A DNA stretch of 64,000 nucleotides from Serinicoccus profundi (GCF_008001015.1 NZ_CP042862.1:682001-746000), one strand, 5' to 3'; counted from the first letter of the stretch, positions 29,617 to 39,600 are shown. Numbers and translations: made by a program. The notes: a model not told the origin generated them from the sequence alone.

Positions 29617-30788
29617 ACGACACGGCGTGCTCGCCCGCGCAGGTCACCGTCGACCTGGACGCCATCGCGCACAACGTGCGCGTGCTGCGCGAGCGCGCGG
29701 GGACCGACCTCATGGCGGTGGTCAAGGCCGATGGCTATGGTCATGGCCTCGTGCCGAGCGCGCGCGCGGCGCTCGCCGGAGGGGCCGTGGCGCTCGGGGT
29801 GGCCCAGCCCGCTGAGGCGTTGGCTCTCCGGGCGGCCCGGGTGGGCGCGCCGGTGCTGTGCTGGCTCCTGACGCCGGCCATGGACGCCGACGCGCTCCTG
29901 GCCGCCGATGTCCAGCTGGCGTCATCGGCACCCTGGTCCCTCGACGCCATCGCGCAGGCAGCCCGACGGGCCGGGCGCACCGCCGAGGTGCAGCTCAAGG
30001 CCGACACCGGGCTCGCGCGGGGCGGCGCCTTTACCCTCCCGGTGGCCACCGCGCCCGACCCGCGCACCGACTTCGAGGTCCTCGTGCGGCATGCGGCGGC
30101 CCTGGAGGCCGAGGGGGCGCTCCGGGTCGTGGGCGTGTTCTCCCACTTCGCCTATGCCGATGCCCCCGAGCACCCGACGGTGCGGGCCCAGCAGGAGGCC
30201 TTCGCCGACGCGGTGCGTCTCGCCGAGCGGGCCGGGCTGCGACTCCAGGTCCGTCACCTCAGCAACTCCGCGGCGACGCTCACCACCCCCGCGGCCGCGT
30301 GGGACATGGTCCGACCCGGGCTCGCGGTCTACGGGCTGTCCCCCGTGCCGGAGATCGCCTCCGCCGCCGACCTCGGGCTCCGCCCCGCGATGAGGGTGAC
30401 CGCCCAGGTCTCGGTGACCAAGCGCATACCTGCGGGGCAGGGGGTGTCCTACGGCCACACCTACGCCCCGGAGCGCGCCACGACCGTCGTCGACGTGCCG
30501 ATCGGGTATGCCGACGGAGTGCCCCGCCACGCCTCGAACGCCGGGCCGGTCCAGCTGGGCGGTCAACGGTTCGCCGTCTCCGGCCGGGTGTGCATGGACC
30601 AGTTCGTCGTCGACGTGGGCGACACCCCGGTCGAGGCCGGTGACGAGGTCGTGCTCTTCGGTGCGGGCGACGACGGGGAGCCGACCGCGCAGGAGTGGGC
30701 GGAGGCGGCCGGGACGATCAGCTACGAGATCGTCAGCAGGTTCGGTCCGCGCCTGCCCCGCCGTCACGTCGGGGAGGTCGGGGCATGA
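29613..30788 (+). CDS. alr: Alanine racemase
   Basis: 391 residues. PLP enzyme making D-alanine for peptidoglycan. The PLP lysine lies in MAVVKADGYGHG near residue 37. The second catalytic base is the Tyr in GQGVSYGHTY near 280, and GRVCMDQFVVDVG completes the active site. GTG 29613 overlaps the leuB stop (GTGA), so its synthesis is coupled to a leucine gene, an unusual partner. The 3' end overlaps tsaE (ATGA). Confidence 0.96.
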   Translation: MNDTACSPAQVTVDLDAIAHNVRVLRERAGTDLMAVVKADGYGHGLVPSARAALAGGAVALGVAQPAEALALRAARVGAPVLCWLLTPAMDADALLAADVQLASSAPWSLDAIAQAARRAGRTAEVQLKADTGLARGGAFTLPVATAPDPRTDFEVLVRHAAALEAEGALRVVGVFSHFAYADAPEHPTVRAQQEAFADAVRLAERAGLRLQVRHLSNSAATLTTPAAAWDMVRPGLAVYGLSPVPEIASAADLGLRPAMRVTAQVSVTKRIPAGQGVSYGHTYAPERATTVVDVPIGYADGVPRHASNAGPVQLGGQRFAVSGRVCMDQFVVDVGDTPVEAGDEVVLFGAGDDGEPTAQEWAEAAGTISYEIVSRFGPRLPRRHVGEVGA

Positions 30789-31276
30789 CCGGTGATGCCG
30801 TCCGCTACGAACTGCCCACCGCCGAGGACACCCGCGCGCTGGGGCACCGCCTGGGCACCCAGCTGCGCCGCGGTGACCTGGTGGTCCTCACGGGCGATCT
30901 CGGTGCGGGCAAGACGACCTTCACCCAGGGGCTCGCCGAAGGCCTCGGGGTGCGCGGCCCGATCACCTCACCGACCTTCGTCATCGCCCGGGTGCACCCT
31001 TCCACCATCGGCGGTCCCGATCTCGTGCACGTCGACGCCTATCGCCTCTCCGGCGGCGCCGAGCTCGACGACCTCGACCTCGACGCCTCCCTGGAGGAGT
31101 CCGTCACGGTGGTCGAGTGGGGGGAGGGGTTGGCCGAGATCCTGACCGCCGACCGGCTCGAGGTGGTGCTGGAGCGCTCCGGCAGCGATGCCGCCGACGA
31201 CCAGCAACGACGGGCGGTCCTGCAGGGCCGCGGGCCGCGCTGGGCCGACGTGGTGCCCGGTCAGGACGTCCCGTGA
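30785..31276 (+). CDS. tsaE: tRNA t6A biosynthesis ATPase TsaE
   Basis: 163 residues. TsaE works with TsaB and TsaD to transfer threonylcarbamoyl to A37 of ANN-decoding tRNAs. The P-loop LTGDLGAGKTTFTQGLAEGLG is near residue 36, SPTFVIARVH near 64 and HVDAYRLSG near 80; VVEWGEGLAE is the conserved Trp-Glu segment. It overlaps alr (ATGA) and the phosphatase gene (GTGA). The usual downstream tsaB-rimI-tsaD genes are absent here. Confidence 0.93.
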   Translation: MTGDAVRYELPTAEDTRALGHRLGTQLRRGDLVVLTGDLGAGKTTFTQGLAEGLGVRGPITSPTFVIARVHPSTIGGPDLVHVDAYRLSGGAELDDLDLDASLEESVTVVEWGEGLAEILTADRLEVVLERSGSDAADDQQRRAVLQGRGPRWADVVPGQDVP

Positions 31277-31848
31277 CCGCGGCACCGACCATCCTCACCG
31301 TCTGCACCGGCAACGTCTGCCGGTCGCCGCTGCTCGAGCGTCTCCTGCAGCGCGAGGTCGATGCCGCTCACGGTGTCGGTGCGCTCGCGGTGCGTTCTGC
31401 AGGGACTCGCGCGCTGGTCGGTCAGGCCATGGATGAGCGATCCGCCAAGTTGCTGCTCGAGTTCGGCGGTGATCCGTCGGGCTTCACCGCCCGTCTGCTG
31501 ACCGAGAGTCTGGTGGAGCAGGCTGATCTCATCCTCACCGCGACTCCCGAACACCGATCTCGTGTCGTCCAGCTGGACCCCCGCGCCCTTCGACGCACGT
31601 TCACGGTCCACGAGTTCACGGCGCTGGTGAACGCCATACCGACGACCGAGCTCCCCCGGTGGGGCTCCCCCGCAGACGCCGTCGTGGAACTCGGGGCTAC
31701 CGCAGGGGCGCAGCGAGGCAAGGCTGGTCGGCCCGCAACGGCCGGACTCGTCGACCCCTACCGGCAGCGGGACGAGGTCTACGCGGAGCTGGGTCAGCAG
31801 GTGCGAGAGGTATGGCCCGGGCTGGCCAGGGTGTTCGGCCGGGCGTAG
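31273..31848 (+). CDS. Low-molecular-weight protein tyrosine phosphatase-like protein
   Basis: 191 residues. The signature loop C-x5-R is CTGNVCRSP near residue 10, and the general-acid Asp lies in GLVDPYRQ near residue 157, the expected LMW-PTP layout. In bacteria such enzymes often act on the tyrosine kinases that control exopolysaccharide export, and a priming glycosyltransferase gene lies 570 bp downstream. GTG 31273 overlaps the tsaE stop. Its last 55 bp are antisense to the S26 protease gene. Confidence 0.88.
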   Translation: MTAAPTILTVCTGNVCRSPLLERLLQREVDAAHGVGALAVRSAGTRALVGQAMDERSAKLLLEFGGDPSGFTARLLTESLVEQADLILTATPEHRSRVVQLDPRALRRTFTVHEFTALVNAIPTTELPRWGSPADAVVELGATAGAQRGKAGRPATAGLVDPYRQRDEVYAELGQQVREVWPGLARVFGRA

Positions 31849-32210
31849 GACGCCGCCCGCGTCAGGAGCCGCGGCCGGCGGAGGGGGCGCAGCCGCGGTA
31901 GCCGCAGGAGCGCCACGGCCAGGAGGGCGTCGGGCGCGAGGTGACCGAGCTGGCGCGAGTCGGTGCCGACTCCCTCCGAGAGCACCCAGAGCGCACCGTC
32001 CGGTCGGACGGCGCCCAGTCGCTTGACGGCCACCGGACGCGGGACGCCCAGGTCGTCGGCGGGCAGGGCGACGACGACGACCGACCCGACGCGGGCCCGG
32101 CCCCCGTGCAGCACGAGCAGGGTGTCGCCCGCCCGGAGGGTCGGGACCATCGAGGCGCCGGACACCCGCGCCAGCCCAAGCCGGAGAGGCTGCTCCCTCG
32201 ACGCACGCAC
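31794..32210 (-). CDS. S26-type signal-peptidase-like protease
   Basis: 138 residues. The serine/lysine dyad is visible as RVSGASMVPTLRAGDTLLV (Ser near residue 18) and PRPVAVKRLGAV (Lys near 53), with the later EGVGTDSRQLGHL matching the S26 D-SR motif. There is no clear N-terminal membrane anchor and the protein is short, like SodX-type maturation proteases; a NiSOD gene is not in the window. GTG 32210 lies 7 nt after a TATTCT -10, a leaderless layout. Confidence 0.75.
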   Translation of the reverse strand: MRASREQPLRLGLARVSGASMVPTLRAGDTLLVLHGGRARVGSVVVVALPADDLGVPRPVAVKRLGAVRPDGALWVLSEGVGTDSRQLGHLAPDALLAVALLRLPRLRPLRRPRLLTRAASYARPNTLASPGHTSRTC

Positions 32211-32216
32211 AGCGGT

Positions 32217-32223
32217 TAGAATA
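32217..32223. promoter_or_regulatory. Overlapping -10 elements on both strands
   Basis: TAGAAT (plus, 32217-32222) and TATTCT (minus, 32223-32218) share five base pairs. The minus copy is positioned for the leaderless S26 protease gene. The plus copy could start a leader of about 190 nt for the sugar transferase gene. Confidence 0.5.
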
Positions 32224-32288
32224 GTGGTGCCAGGGAAACGCAGGGGCTGCGCCCGGGTAGACGCAGGGGAAGCAGTCTTGAACTGGGC

Positions 32289-32304
32289 ATGGACAGTTGT
32301 CCAT
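32289..32304. promoter_or_regulatory. Palindrome upstream of the exopolysaccharide priming gene
   Basis: ATGGACA-GT-TGTCCAT, two perfect 7-bp arms, in an AT-richer leader (32224-32415), flanked by TTGAA and TTCAA. Candidate operator; the regulator is unknown. Confidence 0.4.
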
Positions 32305-32415
32305 TCAACTAGACGGGCGGGGCTCGAGGTGGTTAACTGAGAACTAGGTAAAGATTTGGCAAGGAGCGGATTCTGGGGAGAACCCGCTCCGGCGCAGGGA
32401 CAGGATGGGAAAACC

Positions 32416-33957
32416 GTGACCGTGATCACAGGTACCGTTTTACGGCAGTCGAGCGAGGTCGTCACCGACTCGCGCCCTTTCGTCATTCCGGACGCTCTCC
32501 GGATGGTCGACAGTCTTCCAAGGGGTGGGCGCAAGAGGCCGCACCGAGCCCGCCGCTACCTCAGCGGCTATCTCACCACGTTGAAGATGCTCGACCTGCT
32601 GCTCGTGGCGGCAGCGGTCCTGGTGGCCTACGTCACCCGCTTCGGCCTGGACGAGACCACGCTGGACGGCGCGGGCCTCGGCATCGGCTACGGCTACGTG
32701 GCACTGGGCCTGGTCGTGGCGTGGATCCTCTCGCTGCACATCCAGCGGGCCTATGACGGCCGGACCGTGGGTCACGGCGTCCAGGAGTACCGCCAGGTCT
32801 TCCAGGGATCCACGTGGGTCTTCGCGACCCTGGCCATCGTCGGCTTCGCCTTCCAGATCGAGTTCGCCCGCGGGTTCGTGCTGCTGGCCTACCCGCTGGG
32901 CACGCTGCTGCTGCTGACCGGCCGCTGGAGCGCCCGCCGCTGGCTCGTCGGGCGTCGCAAGAACGGCGAGCTGTCCGACCGGGTCATCCTCGTCGGTGAC
33001 AGGAGCCACGTCGCCAGCCTCGTCGCGGCGCTGCGCCGCACCCCCGATGCCGGCTACAACGTGCTCGGCGCCTGCGTCGACGACGCGACGGGCGACGTCG
33101 AGGGGGTTCCGGTGCTCGGCCCGGAGTCCGACGTGCTCCTCAAGGCCCTCGACCAGCACGTCGACGTCGTCGCGGTCTCCTCCTCCGCCGGGCTCGGCAC
33201 GGTCGGCCTGCGCCAGCTCGGATGGGCCCTGGAGTCGACGGACATCGACCTCGTCGTCGCCCCCGGCATCATGGACGTCGCCGGACCCCGGGTCCTCACC
33301 CGCCCCGTCCAGGGGCTCCCGCTCATTCACGTGGAGGCGCCGCGCTTCGTCGGCCCCGCGCGGGTCCTCAAGAACGTCATGGACCGGCTCTCCGCGCTGG
33401 GCGTGACCCTCGTCCTGCTCCCGGTCATGCTGGCGGTCGCGCTCGCTGTCAAGCTCGAGGACCGCGGCCCGGTGCTGTTCCGTCAGGAGCGCGTCGGCCA
33501 GGACGGGCAGACCTTCTCGATGTTCAAGTTCCGCAGCATGGTGCTCGACGCCGAGGACCGGCTCGCCGACCTCGCCGACGCCAACGAGGGTGCCGGCCCG
33601 ATGTTCAAGATGCACCGCGACCCCCGGGTGACCCGCGTGGGCGCATTCACCCGCCGCTACTCCCTCGACGAGCTCCCGCAGCTGCTCAACGTCCTGCGGG
33701 GCGAGATGAGCCTCGTCGGGCCGCGACCGCCGCTGCCCCGTGAGGTGGCCGAGTATGCCGAGGACACGCGTCGTCGACTCCTCGTCCGCCCCGGGATGAC
33801 CGGGCTGTGGCAGATCAGCGGCCGCAGCGACCTCTCGTGGGAGGAGGCGGTCCGCCTCGACCTCTACTACGTCGAGAACTGGAACCCCATCCTCGATCTC
33901 ATGATCATGTGGCGCACCGTCCGCGTCGTGCTGGGCTCGGAGAGCGGAGCCTACTGA
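32416..33957 (+). CDS. Polyprenyl-phosphate sugar-1-phosphate transferase, exopolysaccharide priming enzyme
   Basis: 513 residues. Four to five transmembrane helices at about 55-190 precede a Rossmann-like region (ILVGDRSHVASLVAALRR), then a membrane helix (about 325-350) and the cytosolic bacterial sugar-transferase domain: PVLFRQERVGQDGQTFSMFKFRSM, RRYSLDELPQLLNVLRGEMSLVGPRPPLP, RPGMTGLWQISGRSDLSW. It should transfer a sugar-1-phosphate to undecaprenyl phosphate, starting a repeat unit (WbaP/EpsE-like). I use GTG 32416; TTG 32356 and ATG 32503 are possible. No other capsule genes are adjacent. Confidence 0.88.
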   Translation: MTVITGTVLRQSSEVVTDSRPFVIPDALRMVDSLPRGGRKRPHRARRYLSGYLTTLKMLDLLLVAAAVLVAYVTRFGLDETTLDGAGLGIGYGYVALGLVVAWILSLHIQRAYDGRTVGHGVQEYRQVFQGSTWVFATLAIVGFAFQIEFARGFVLLAYPLGTLLLLTGRWSARRWLVGRRKNGELSDRVILVGDRSHVASLVAALRRTPDAGYNVLGACVDDATGDVEGVPVLGPESDVLLKALDQHVDVVAVSSSAGLGTVGLRQLGWALESTDIDLVVAPGIMDVAGPRVLTRPVQGLPLIHVEAPRFVGPARVLKNVMDRLSALGVTLVLLPVMLAVALAVKLEDRGPVLFRQERVGQDGQTFSMFKFRSMVLDAEDRLADLADANEGAGPMFKMHRDPRVTRVGAFTRRYSLDELPQLLNVLRGEMSLVGPRPPLPREVAEYAEDTRRRLLVRPGMTGLWQISGRSDLSWEEAVRLDLYYVENWNPILDLMIMWRTVRVVLGSESGAY

Positions 33958-33970
33958 GCCGCTGCTCGGC

Positions 33971-33976
33971 TAGGGT
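33971..33976 (+). promoter_or_regulatory. -10 element of a leaderless pheA transcript
   Basis: TAGGGT, then 6 nt, then GTG 33983. Confidence 0.5.
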
Positions 33977-33982
33977 GCGTGA

Positions 33983-34891
33983 GTGAGCTCACGCATCGCC
34001 TATCTCGGCCCGGCCGGCACCTTCACCGAGCAGGCCGTCCGTCAGTGGGACGACGCGGGTGACCACGACCCCTGGCCGGTGCCCACCGTGGCGCAGGCCG
34101 TGCAGGCGCTCGCGGACGGACAGGCGCACGCCGCCGTCGTGCCGTTCGAGAACTCCGTGGAGGGCTCGGTCCCCGCCACCCTCCAGGCGCTGCTCGACGA
34201 CGACCGCGTGCGGATCGTCGAGGAGGTCCTCGTCGAGGTGCAGTTCGACCTGCTCACCCGGGCCGGGACCTCTCTGGAGGACGTCCAGGTCGTGGCCACC
34301 CACCCGCACGCCGCTGCTCAGACGCGTGACTGGCTGGCGCGGCACCTGCCCGGTGCCCAGCTGGTGCCGGAGTCCTCGACGGCCCAAGCCGCGCGGGCCG
34401 TGGCCGAGGGTGGGTATGACGCTGCGGTGGCCTCACCCGAGGCGGCCCGCGCCTACGGCCTGCACCGCCTGGCCGAGCGGATCGCCGACCGGGTAGGGGC
34501 CCTCACGAGGTTCGTCGTGCTGCAGCACGACGCGGCGCTCCGCGCACCCACGGGTGCCGACCGCACGACCCTCGTGGCACTGATCTGGCAGAACCGTCCA
34601 GGCGCCTTGCTGGAGCTCCTCGAGCAGTTCGCGGTGCGCGGCATCGACCTCACCCGGCTGGAGTCCAGGCCCACGGGCGAGGGGCTAGGGGAGTACTGCT
34701 TCTGGATCGACGCCGACGCGCACGCGTCCGAGCCGCGGATGAGCGAGGCGCTCCTCGGGCTGCGGCGGACCTGCCGCGACCTGCGTTTCCTCGGGTCCTA
34801 CCCGCGGGCCGACGGACGGGCCGGCCCGGTGCCGGTGCACGCCGACGAGCAGGCGTATGCGCAGGCGCGGGCCTGGCTCGACGCGCTCTGA
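33983..34891 (+). CDS. pheA: Prephenate dehydratase
   Basis: 302 residues. Decarboxylates and dehydrates prephenate to phenylpyruvate. The catalytic domain (1-185) opens with IAYLGPAGTFTEQA, holds VPFENSVEGSVPATL, and ends with the catalytic TRF in GALTRFVVL. The C-terminal ACT domain (about 200-275) has GALLELLEQFAVRGIDLTRLESRP, the phenylalanine-binding ESRP. No chorismate mutase domain is present, the normal actinobacterial form. The leaderless -10 supports GTG 33983. Confidence 0.95.
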   Translation: MSSRIAYLGPAGTFTEQAVRQWDDAGDHDPWPVPTVAQAVQALADGQAHAAVVPFENSVEGSVPATLQALLDDDRVRIVEEVLVEVQFDLLTRAGTSLEDVQVVATHPHAAAQTRDWLARHLPGAQLVPESSTAQAARAVAEGGYDAAVASPEAARAYGLHRLAERIADRVGALTRFVVLQHDAALRAPTGADRTTLVALIWQNRPGALLELLEQFAVRGIDLTRLESRPTGEGLGEYCFWIDADAHASEPRMSEALLGLRRTCRDLRFLGSYPRADGRAGPVPVHADEQAYAQARAWLDAL

Positions 34892-34938
34892 GGCGCTCGG
34901 TCAGGACGCCGGGGCGCCGGAGGTGTGGTCGGTCGGGG

Positions 34939-35610
34939 TCAGCTCTGGAGCTGGAGCCAGGTGGCCCAGCCACCGTTGAGCACGAGCCAGGCCATCAGCC
35001 CGTAGCCCGCCTGCCCGGGGTGGACCGTGTCGCCGGCCGCCAGATCGGACTGCCACTGGTCGTGGGAGAGCAACGGTGAGAAACAGTCGACGAAGGGCAC
35101 ACCGCGGCGGGAGCAGACGTCGGCGAGCGCGTCGGCCAGGGCCTGCAGCCGGGCGTTGACCTCGGCGTCCAGCGTCGGAGTCGGCCCGACCACGAAGGTC
35201 GAGATGCCGGTCGAGCTGGCCTCGTCGAGGACGTTGGCGAGGTTGAGCCGGGACCGCGCGGTCGTGATGCCCTGGGCGACGTCCTCGGCCCCCACGCCGA
35301 TGACCAGACGGCGCTCGGTGCGCCCCGTCCACCGGGCCGGGCACTCGGCGCGCCACCGGTTCATGACGTCCGCCGAGCTGGCCCCGCGGACGCCGAGGTT
35401 GTAGCTCGTGATGTCGGTGTCCGTGCCGCCGCGGTCGGTCCGCCCCACGACCCGGTTGACCCAGCCCAGCGCCTTGGGGTCGCCGTAGCCCGCGACGAAG
35501 CCGTCGCCGATGAAGCACAGCCCGATGTCGCGGGGTCCGTCCGTGACCTGGAAGTCCGCGCTGGGGGTGTATTCGAGCTCCACCCGGTCCTGCTGCTCGC
35601 CGGTGCTCAC
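34939..35610 (-). CDS. SGNH/GDSL hydrolase-fold protein lacking the nucleophilic serine
   Basis: 223 residues. Block I reads CFIGDGFVAGYGD, with Gly (GGC) where the GDS serine nucleophile is expected. The later blocks look normal: a Gly/Asn region in SYNLGVRGASS, and the catalytic Asp/His in GDTVHPGQAGYG near residue 195. One base change (AGC to GGC) would explain it. The protein may be non-catalytic, or use another residue. GTG 35610 overlaps the GNAT gene stop (GTGA); it lies at the end of a kgd-GNAT-SGNH series. Confidence 0.8.
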   Translation of the reverse strand: MSTGEQQDRVELEYTPSADFQVTDGPRDIGLCFIGDGFVAGYGDPKALGWVNRVVGRTDRGGTDTDITSYNLGVRGASSADVMNRWRAECPARWTGRTERRLVIGVGAEDVAQGITTARSRLNLANVLDEASSTGISTFVVGPTPTLDAEVNARLQALADALADVCSRRGVPFVDCFSPLLSHDQWQSDLAAGDTVHPGQAGYGLMAWLVLNGGWATWLQLQS

Positions 35611-36659
35611 TGCTCGCCTCTCGGGTCGTCGGTCAGGATGCGGTGCCAGGACTGGGTGACGTACCGCGTCTCCCAGCCGAGGGAGCGGTACAACCCGTCG
35701 GCGCCCGTCGGGGAGTCGGCGTCCACCTCGAGGCCGACCGACGAGCGGCCTCGGACCGCGGCGTCGGCGATGACCGTGCGCAGGAGGCCCTTGGCGACGC
35801 CGCGCCCGCGGGCGCGGCGGTGCACGCCGATGTAGTCGATGTAGGAGCTGTCCGGGGAGGCCGTGCCGTCCGCACCGATGCTGCCCCGGCTGATCGAGGC
35901 GACGACCGCGCCGGCTGGCTCGTCGTCCACGGTCGCCAGCCACCAGTGGTCCCAGCGGTGGCCGGGGTCCTCACGCAGCCGGGAGACGAACTCCTCGAAG
36001 GTCTCGCGGTAGGAGTTGAAGTGGTCGGCGAAGGACTCCTCGAGCACGAGGTGCACCGCGCGCAGGTCGTCCTCGTCCGGCATACCGACGCCGTCGTCCT
36101 GGCGCACCCGGGAGATGCGCACGCCGTCGCGGAGCGCAGGCGGCTGCGCGTCCGTCGCCGGGTCGACCGGTCGGGCCATCTGCCACCAGTCACGCACGTG
36201 CGAGTAGCCGGCGGCCCGCAGCCACCGTTGCTGGCGCTCGTCGTCGGCGAAGGCCCCGGAGTCCAGCTGGGTGCGCTGCATGCCCCGCTCGGCGAGCAGC
36301 TCGCGGCCGAGCTCCTGCACCCGGTCGAAGGCCCAGGCGGCCAGCGGTTCGGCCTGCGCGTCGTCCAGCTCGGGGTCGATGGTGACACCCACCAGCACGC
36401 GGCCGGCGGCGCGGTCGTGCAGGCTCAACCAGGCGCGGGCGGTGCCCTGCGCGTCGCGCACCATCTCGTGCCGGTGGGTGCTCGCGCCGCGGCCGCTCAC
36501 CTCGGCGCGCACCGCGTCGCTCTGCGCACCCGGCCACCCGCGAGCCTCGCGCTCGTGCCGACGCAGCAGGCGCACCAGGTCGTCGATGTCCGAGTCCTGG
36601 GGGACGGAGGCGGACATGCCCTCGGGGAGGGTCGCCGGACCGGTCGTCGTCGAGCTCAT
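35607..36659 (-). CDS. Tandem GNAT acetyltransferase
   Basis: 350 residues with two GNAT-like halves (about 20-165 and 175-345). The C-terminal half is canonical: [28 protein letters not shown] contains the R/Q-x2-G-x-G/A acetyl-CoA loop, followed by [22 protein letters not shown]. The N-terminal half is degenerate. The tandem layout resembles MshD (mycothiol synthase) and other bidomain GNATs, but I cannot assign the substrate. ATG 36659 overlaps the kgd stop (ATGA). Confidence 0.82.
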   Translation of the reverse strand: MSSTTTGPATLPEGMSASVPQDSDIDDLVRLLRRHEREARGWPGAQSDAVRAEVSGRGASTHRHEMVRDAQGTARAWLSLHDRAAGRVLVGVTIDPELDDAQAEPLAAWAFDRVQELGRELLAERGMQRTQLDSGAFADDERQQRWLRAAGYSHVRDWWQMARPVDPATDAQPPALRDGVRISRVRQDDGVGMPDEDDLRAVHLVLEESFADHFNSYRETFEEFVSRLREDPGHRWDHWWLATVDDEPAGAVVASISRGSIGADGTASPDSSYIDYIGVHRRARGRGVAKGLLRTVIADAAVRGRSSVGLEVDADSPTGADGLYRSLGWETRYVTQSWHRILTDDPRGEQ

Positions 36660-39600
36660 GCGCGTCGGGAGAAGGCCTCGTCGTGCAGGGTGGCCTGCTC
36701 GACGGCGTGGACCTTGGCCGACCCCGTGGCGGGGGAGGCCGAGGCCGGACGGCTGACCACCCGGAGCGGACGGTCCTCACCGTGCCGCTGCAGGTCCTCG
36801 GGCAGGTTGAGCGCCATGAAGGGCCAGGCCCCCTGGTTCTTCGGCTCGTTCTGGACCCAGACCAGCTCGGCGTTGGGGTACTGCGCGGTGAGGGCGGCCA
36901 GCTGCTTGCCCGGCACGGGGTAGAGCTGCTCGACCCGCAGGATCGCGGTCGTGTCGTCCTCGCGCTTGGTGCGCTCGTCCTCGAGGTCGTAGACGAGCTT
37001 GCTCGAGGCGAGTAGCACCCGCTCGACCTTGCTCTTGTCCAGCTCCACGCGGTCGGGCAGCACCGGCTCGAAGGTGCCCTCGGTGAAGTCCTGCACCGAG
37101 CTGGCGGCGGCCTTGAGCCGCAGCATCGCCTTCGGGGTGAAGACGATGAGCGGGCGCCGCGGCCGTGCCATCGAGTGGGCGCGCAGCAGGTGGAAGTAGG
37201 ACGCCGGGGTGGAGGGGTAGGCCACCTTCATGTTGTCCTCGGCGCACTGCTGCAGGAACCGCTCGATCCGGGCCGAGGAGTGGTCCGGCCCCTGACCCTC
37301 GTAACCGTGCGGGAGCAGCAGGACCACCGAGCTGCGCTGGTCCCACTTCTGCTCCGAGGCGCTGATGAACTCGTCGACGACGACCTGGGCGCCGTTGACG
37401 AAGTCGCCGAACTGCGCCTCCCACAGCACCAGCGCGTCGGTCTTCTCCACCGAGTAGCCGTACTCGAAGCCCGTGGCCGCGAACTCCGAGAGCAGCGAGT
37501 CGTAGACCTCGAAGGTGGCCTGGTCCTCCGCGAGGGAGTGCAGCGGTGTCCAGGTCGAGGCGGTGTCGTTGTCGGTGAGGACGGCGTGCCGCTGCACGAA
37601 GGTGCCGCGGCGGCTGTCCTGCCCGGCGAGCCGGACCGGCGTCCCCTCCAGGACCAGGGAGCCGAAGGCCAGCAGCTCGGCCATGCCCCAGTCGATCCCT
37701 CCCTCGCGGGTCATCTCCTGGCGCGAGGTCAGCAGCTTGGCCAGCTTGGGGTGGACCGTGAAGCCCTCCGGTGGGCTGCCGAAGGCGTCGCCGATGGCCT
37801 CGACCGTGCTCTTCTCGATCGCGGTCGGGCGCTGCGGTGCCGCCTGGTCGCCCTCGTCCTGCGCGTGCGGGCGCTCCAGGCCCCCGCCGCCCTCGTCCTC
37901 CTTGAGCGCCTTCTTGGTCTCGGTGAAGACGTTCTCGAGCTGCCTCTGGTAGTCGCGCAGCGCCGCCTCGGCCTCGTCGACCGTGATGTCGCCACGACCG
38001 ATGAGCGACTCGGTGTAGAGCTTGCGGACCGAGCGCTTGGCCTCGATGAGGTCGTACATCAGCGGCTGGGTCATCGAGGGGTCGTCGCCCTCGTTGTGGC
38101 CCCGGCGGCGGTAGCAGACGAGGTCGATGACGACGTCGGTGCCGAACTCCTGGCGGAACTCGTAGGCCAGCTCCGCGACCCGCACCACGGCCTCGGGGTC
38201 GTCCCCGTTGACGTGGAAGATCGGGGCCTGCACGGTGCGGGCCAGGTCGGTGCAGTAGACCGAGGACCGGGAGTGCTGTGGTGCCGTGGTGAAGCCGACC
38301 TGGTTGTTGATGACGACGTGCAGCGTGCCGCCGGTGCGGTATGCCGGGAGCTGGGACATCTGCATCGTCTCCAGCACCACGCCCTGGCCGGCGAAGGCGG
38401 CGTCCCCGTGCATGAGCACCGGCATCACCGTGCTGGGGTCCGCGCCGGTCTCCCGGCTGAGGCGGTCCTGCTTGGCGCGGGTGATGCCCTCCAGGACGGG
38501 GTTGACCGCCTCCAGGTGGGAGGGGTTGGCCGCGAGGTAGACCCGGGTGGTCTTGCCGTCCTCGGTGGTGAACTCACCCTCGGTGCCGAGGTGGTACTTC
38601 ACGTCACCGGATCCCTGCACCGAGCCGGGGGACTGCTTGCCCTCGAACTCGCGGAAGATCTGGCCGTAGGACTTGCCGGCGAGGTTGGCGAGCACATTGA
38701 GGCGGCCGCGGTGGGGCATACCGATCGTCACCTCGGTCAGCCCGTCGTCCGCGGCGCGGTTGAGCACCTTGTCGAGCAGCGCGATCACCGACTCGCCACC
38801 CTCGAGGCTGAACCGCTTCTGGCCGACGAACTTGGTCTGCAGGAAGGTCTCGAAGGCCTCCGCCGCGTTGAGTCGGCGCAGGATCCGCAGCTGCTCGGCC
38901 GGAGCCGGCTTCTCGAACGGGACCTCGAGCTTCTTCTGGAACCACCGGCGCTGGTCGGGGTCCTGGATGTGCATGTACTCCACGCCGACGGTGCGGCAGT
39001 AGGTGTCGCGCAGGATGCCCAGGATGCGCCGCAGGCTGAGCCGTGGCTTGCCGCCGAAGCCGCCGGTCGGCACCTCGCGGTCCAGGTCCCAGAGCGTGAG
39101 CCCGTGGTTCTCGATGGCCAGGTCCGGGTGACGGCGCTGGCGGTACTCCAGCGGGTCGGTGTCGGCCATGAGGTGGCCGCGGACCCGGTAGGCGTGGATG
39201 AGCTCCTGGATGCGGCTCGGCTTGGAGATGTCGTCGTCGTGCGTGGCCGCGATGTCGCGGTTCCAGCGGATCGGCTCGTAGGGGATCCGCAACGAGGTGA
39301 AGATGTCGTCGTAGAAGCCGTCCTGCCCCAGCAGGAGCTGGTGCATGATCTTGAGGAACTCACCGGACTGCGCACCCTGGATGATGCGGTGGTCGTAGGT
39401 CGAGGTGAGGGTGAGGATCTTGCTCACGGCGTTGGCGACGATCCGCTCGCTCGCCGCGCCCTGCCACTCCGCGGGGTAGTCCAGCGACCCGACGCCGATG
39501 ATGGCGCCCTGCCCCTTCATGAGCCGCGGCACCGAGTGCAGGGTGCCGATCCCGCCGGGGTTGGTCAGGCTGATCGTCGTGCCCTGGAAGTCCTCGACGG

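Noticed and set aside
32276-32304. SOS (LexA) box before the exopolysaccharide gene
   Set aside because: Only one half (GAAC) resembles the actinobacterial box; the second half does not match at the required spacing.
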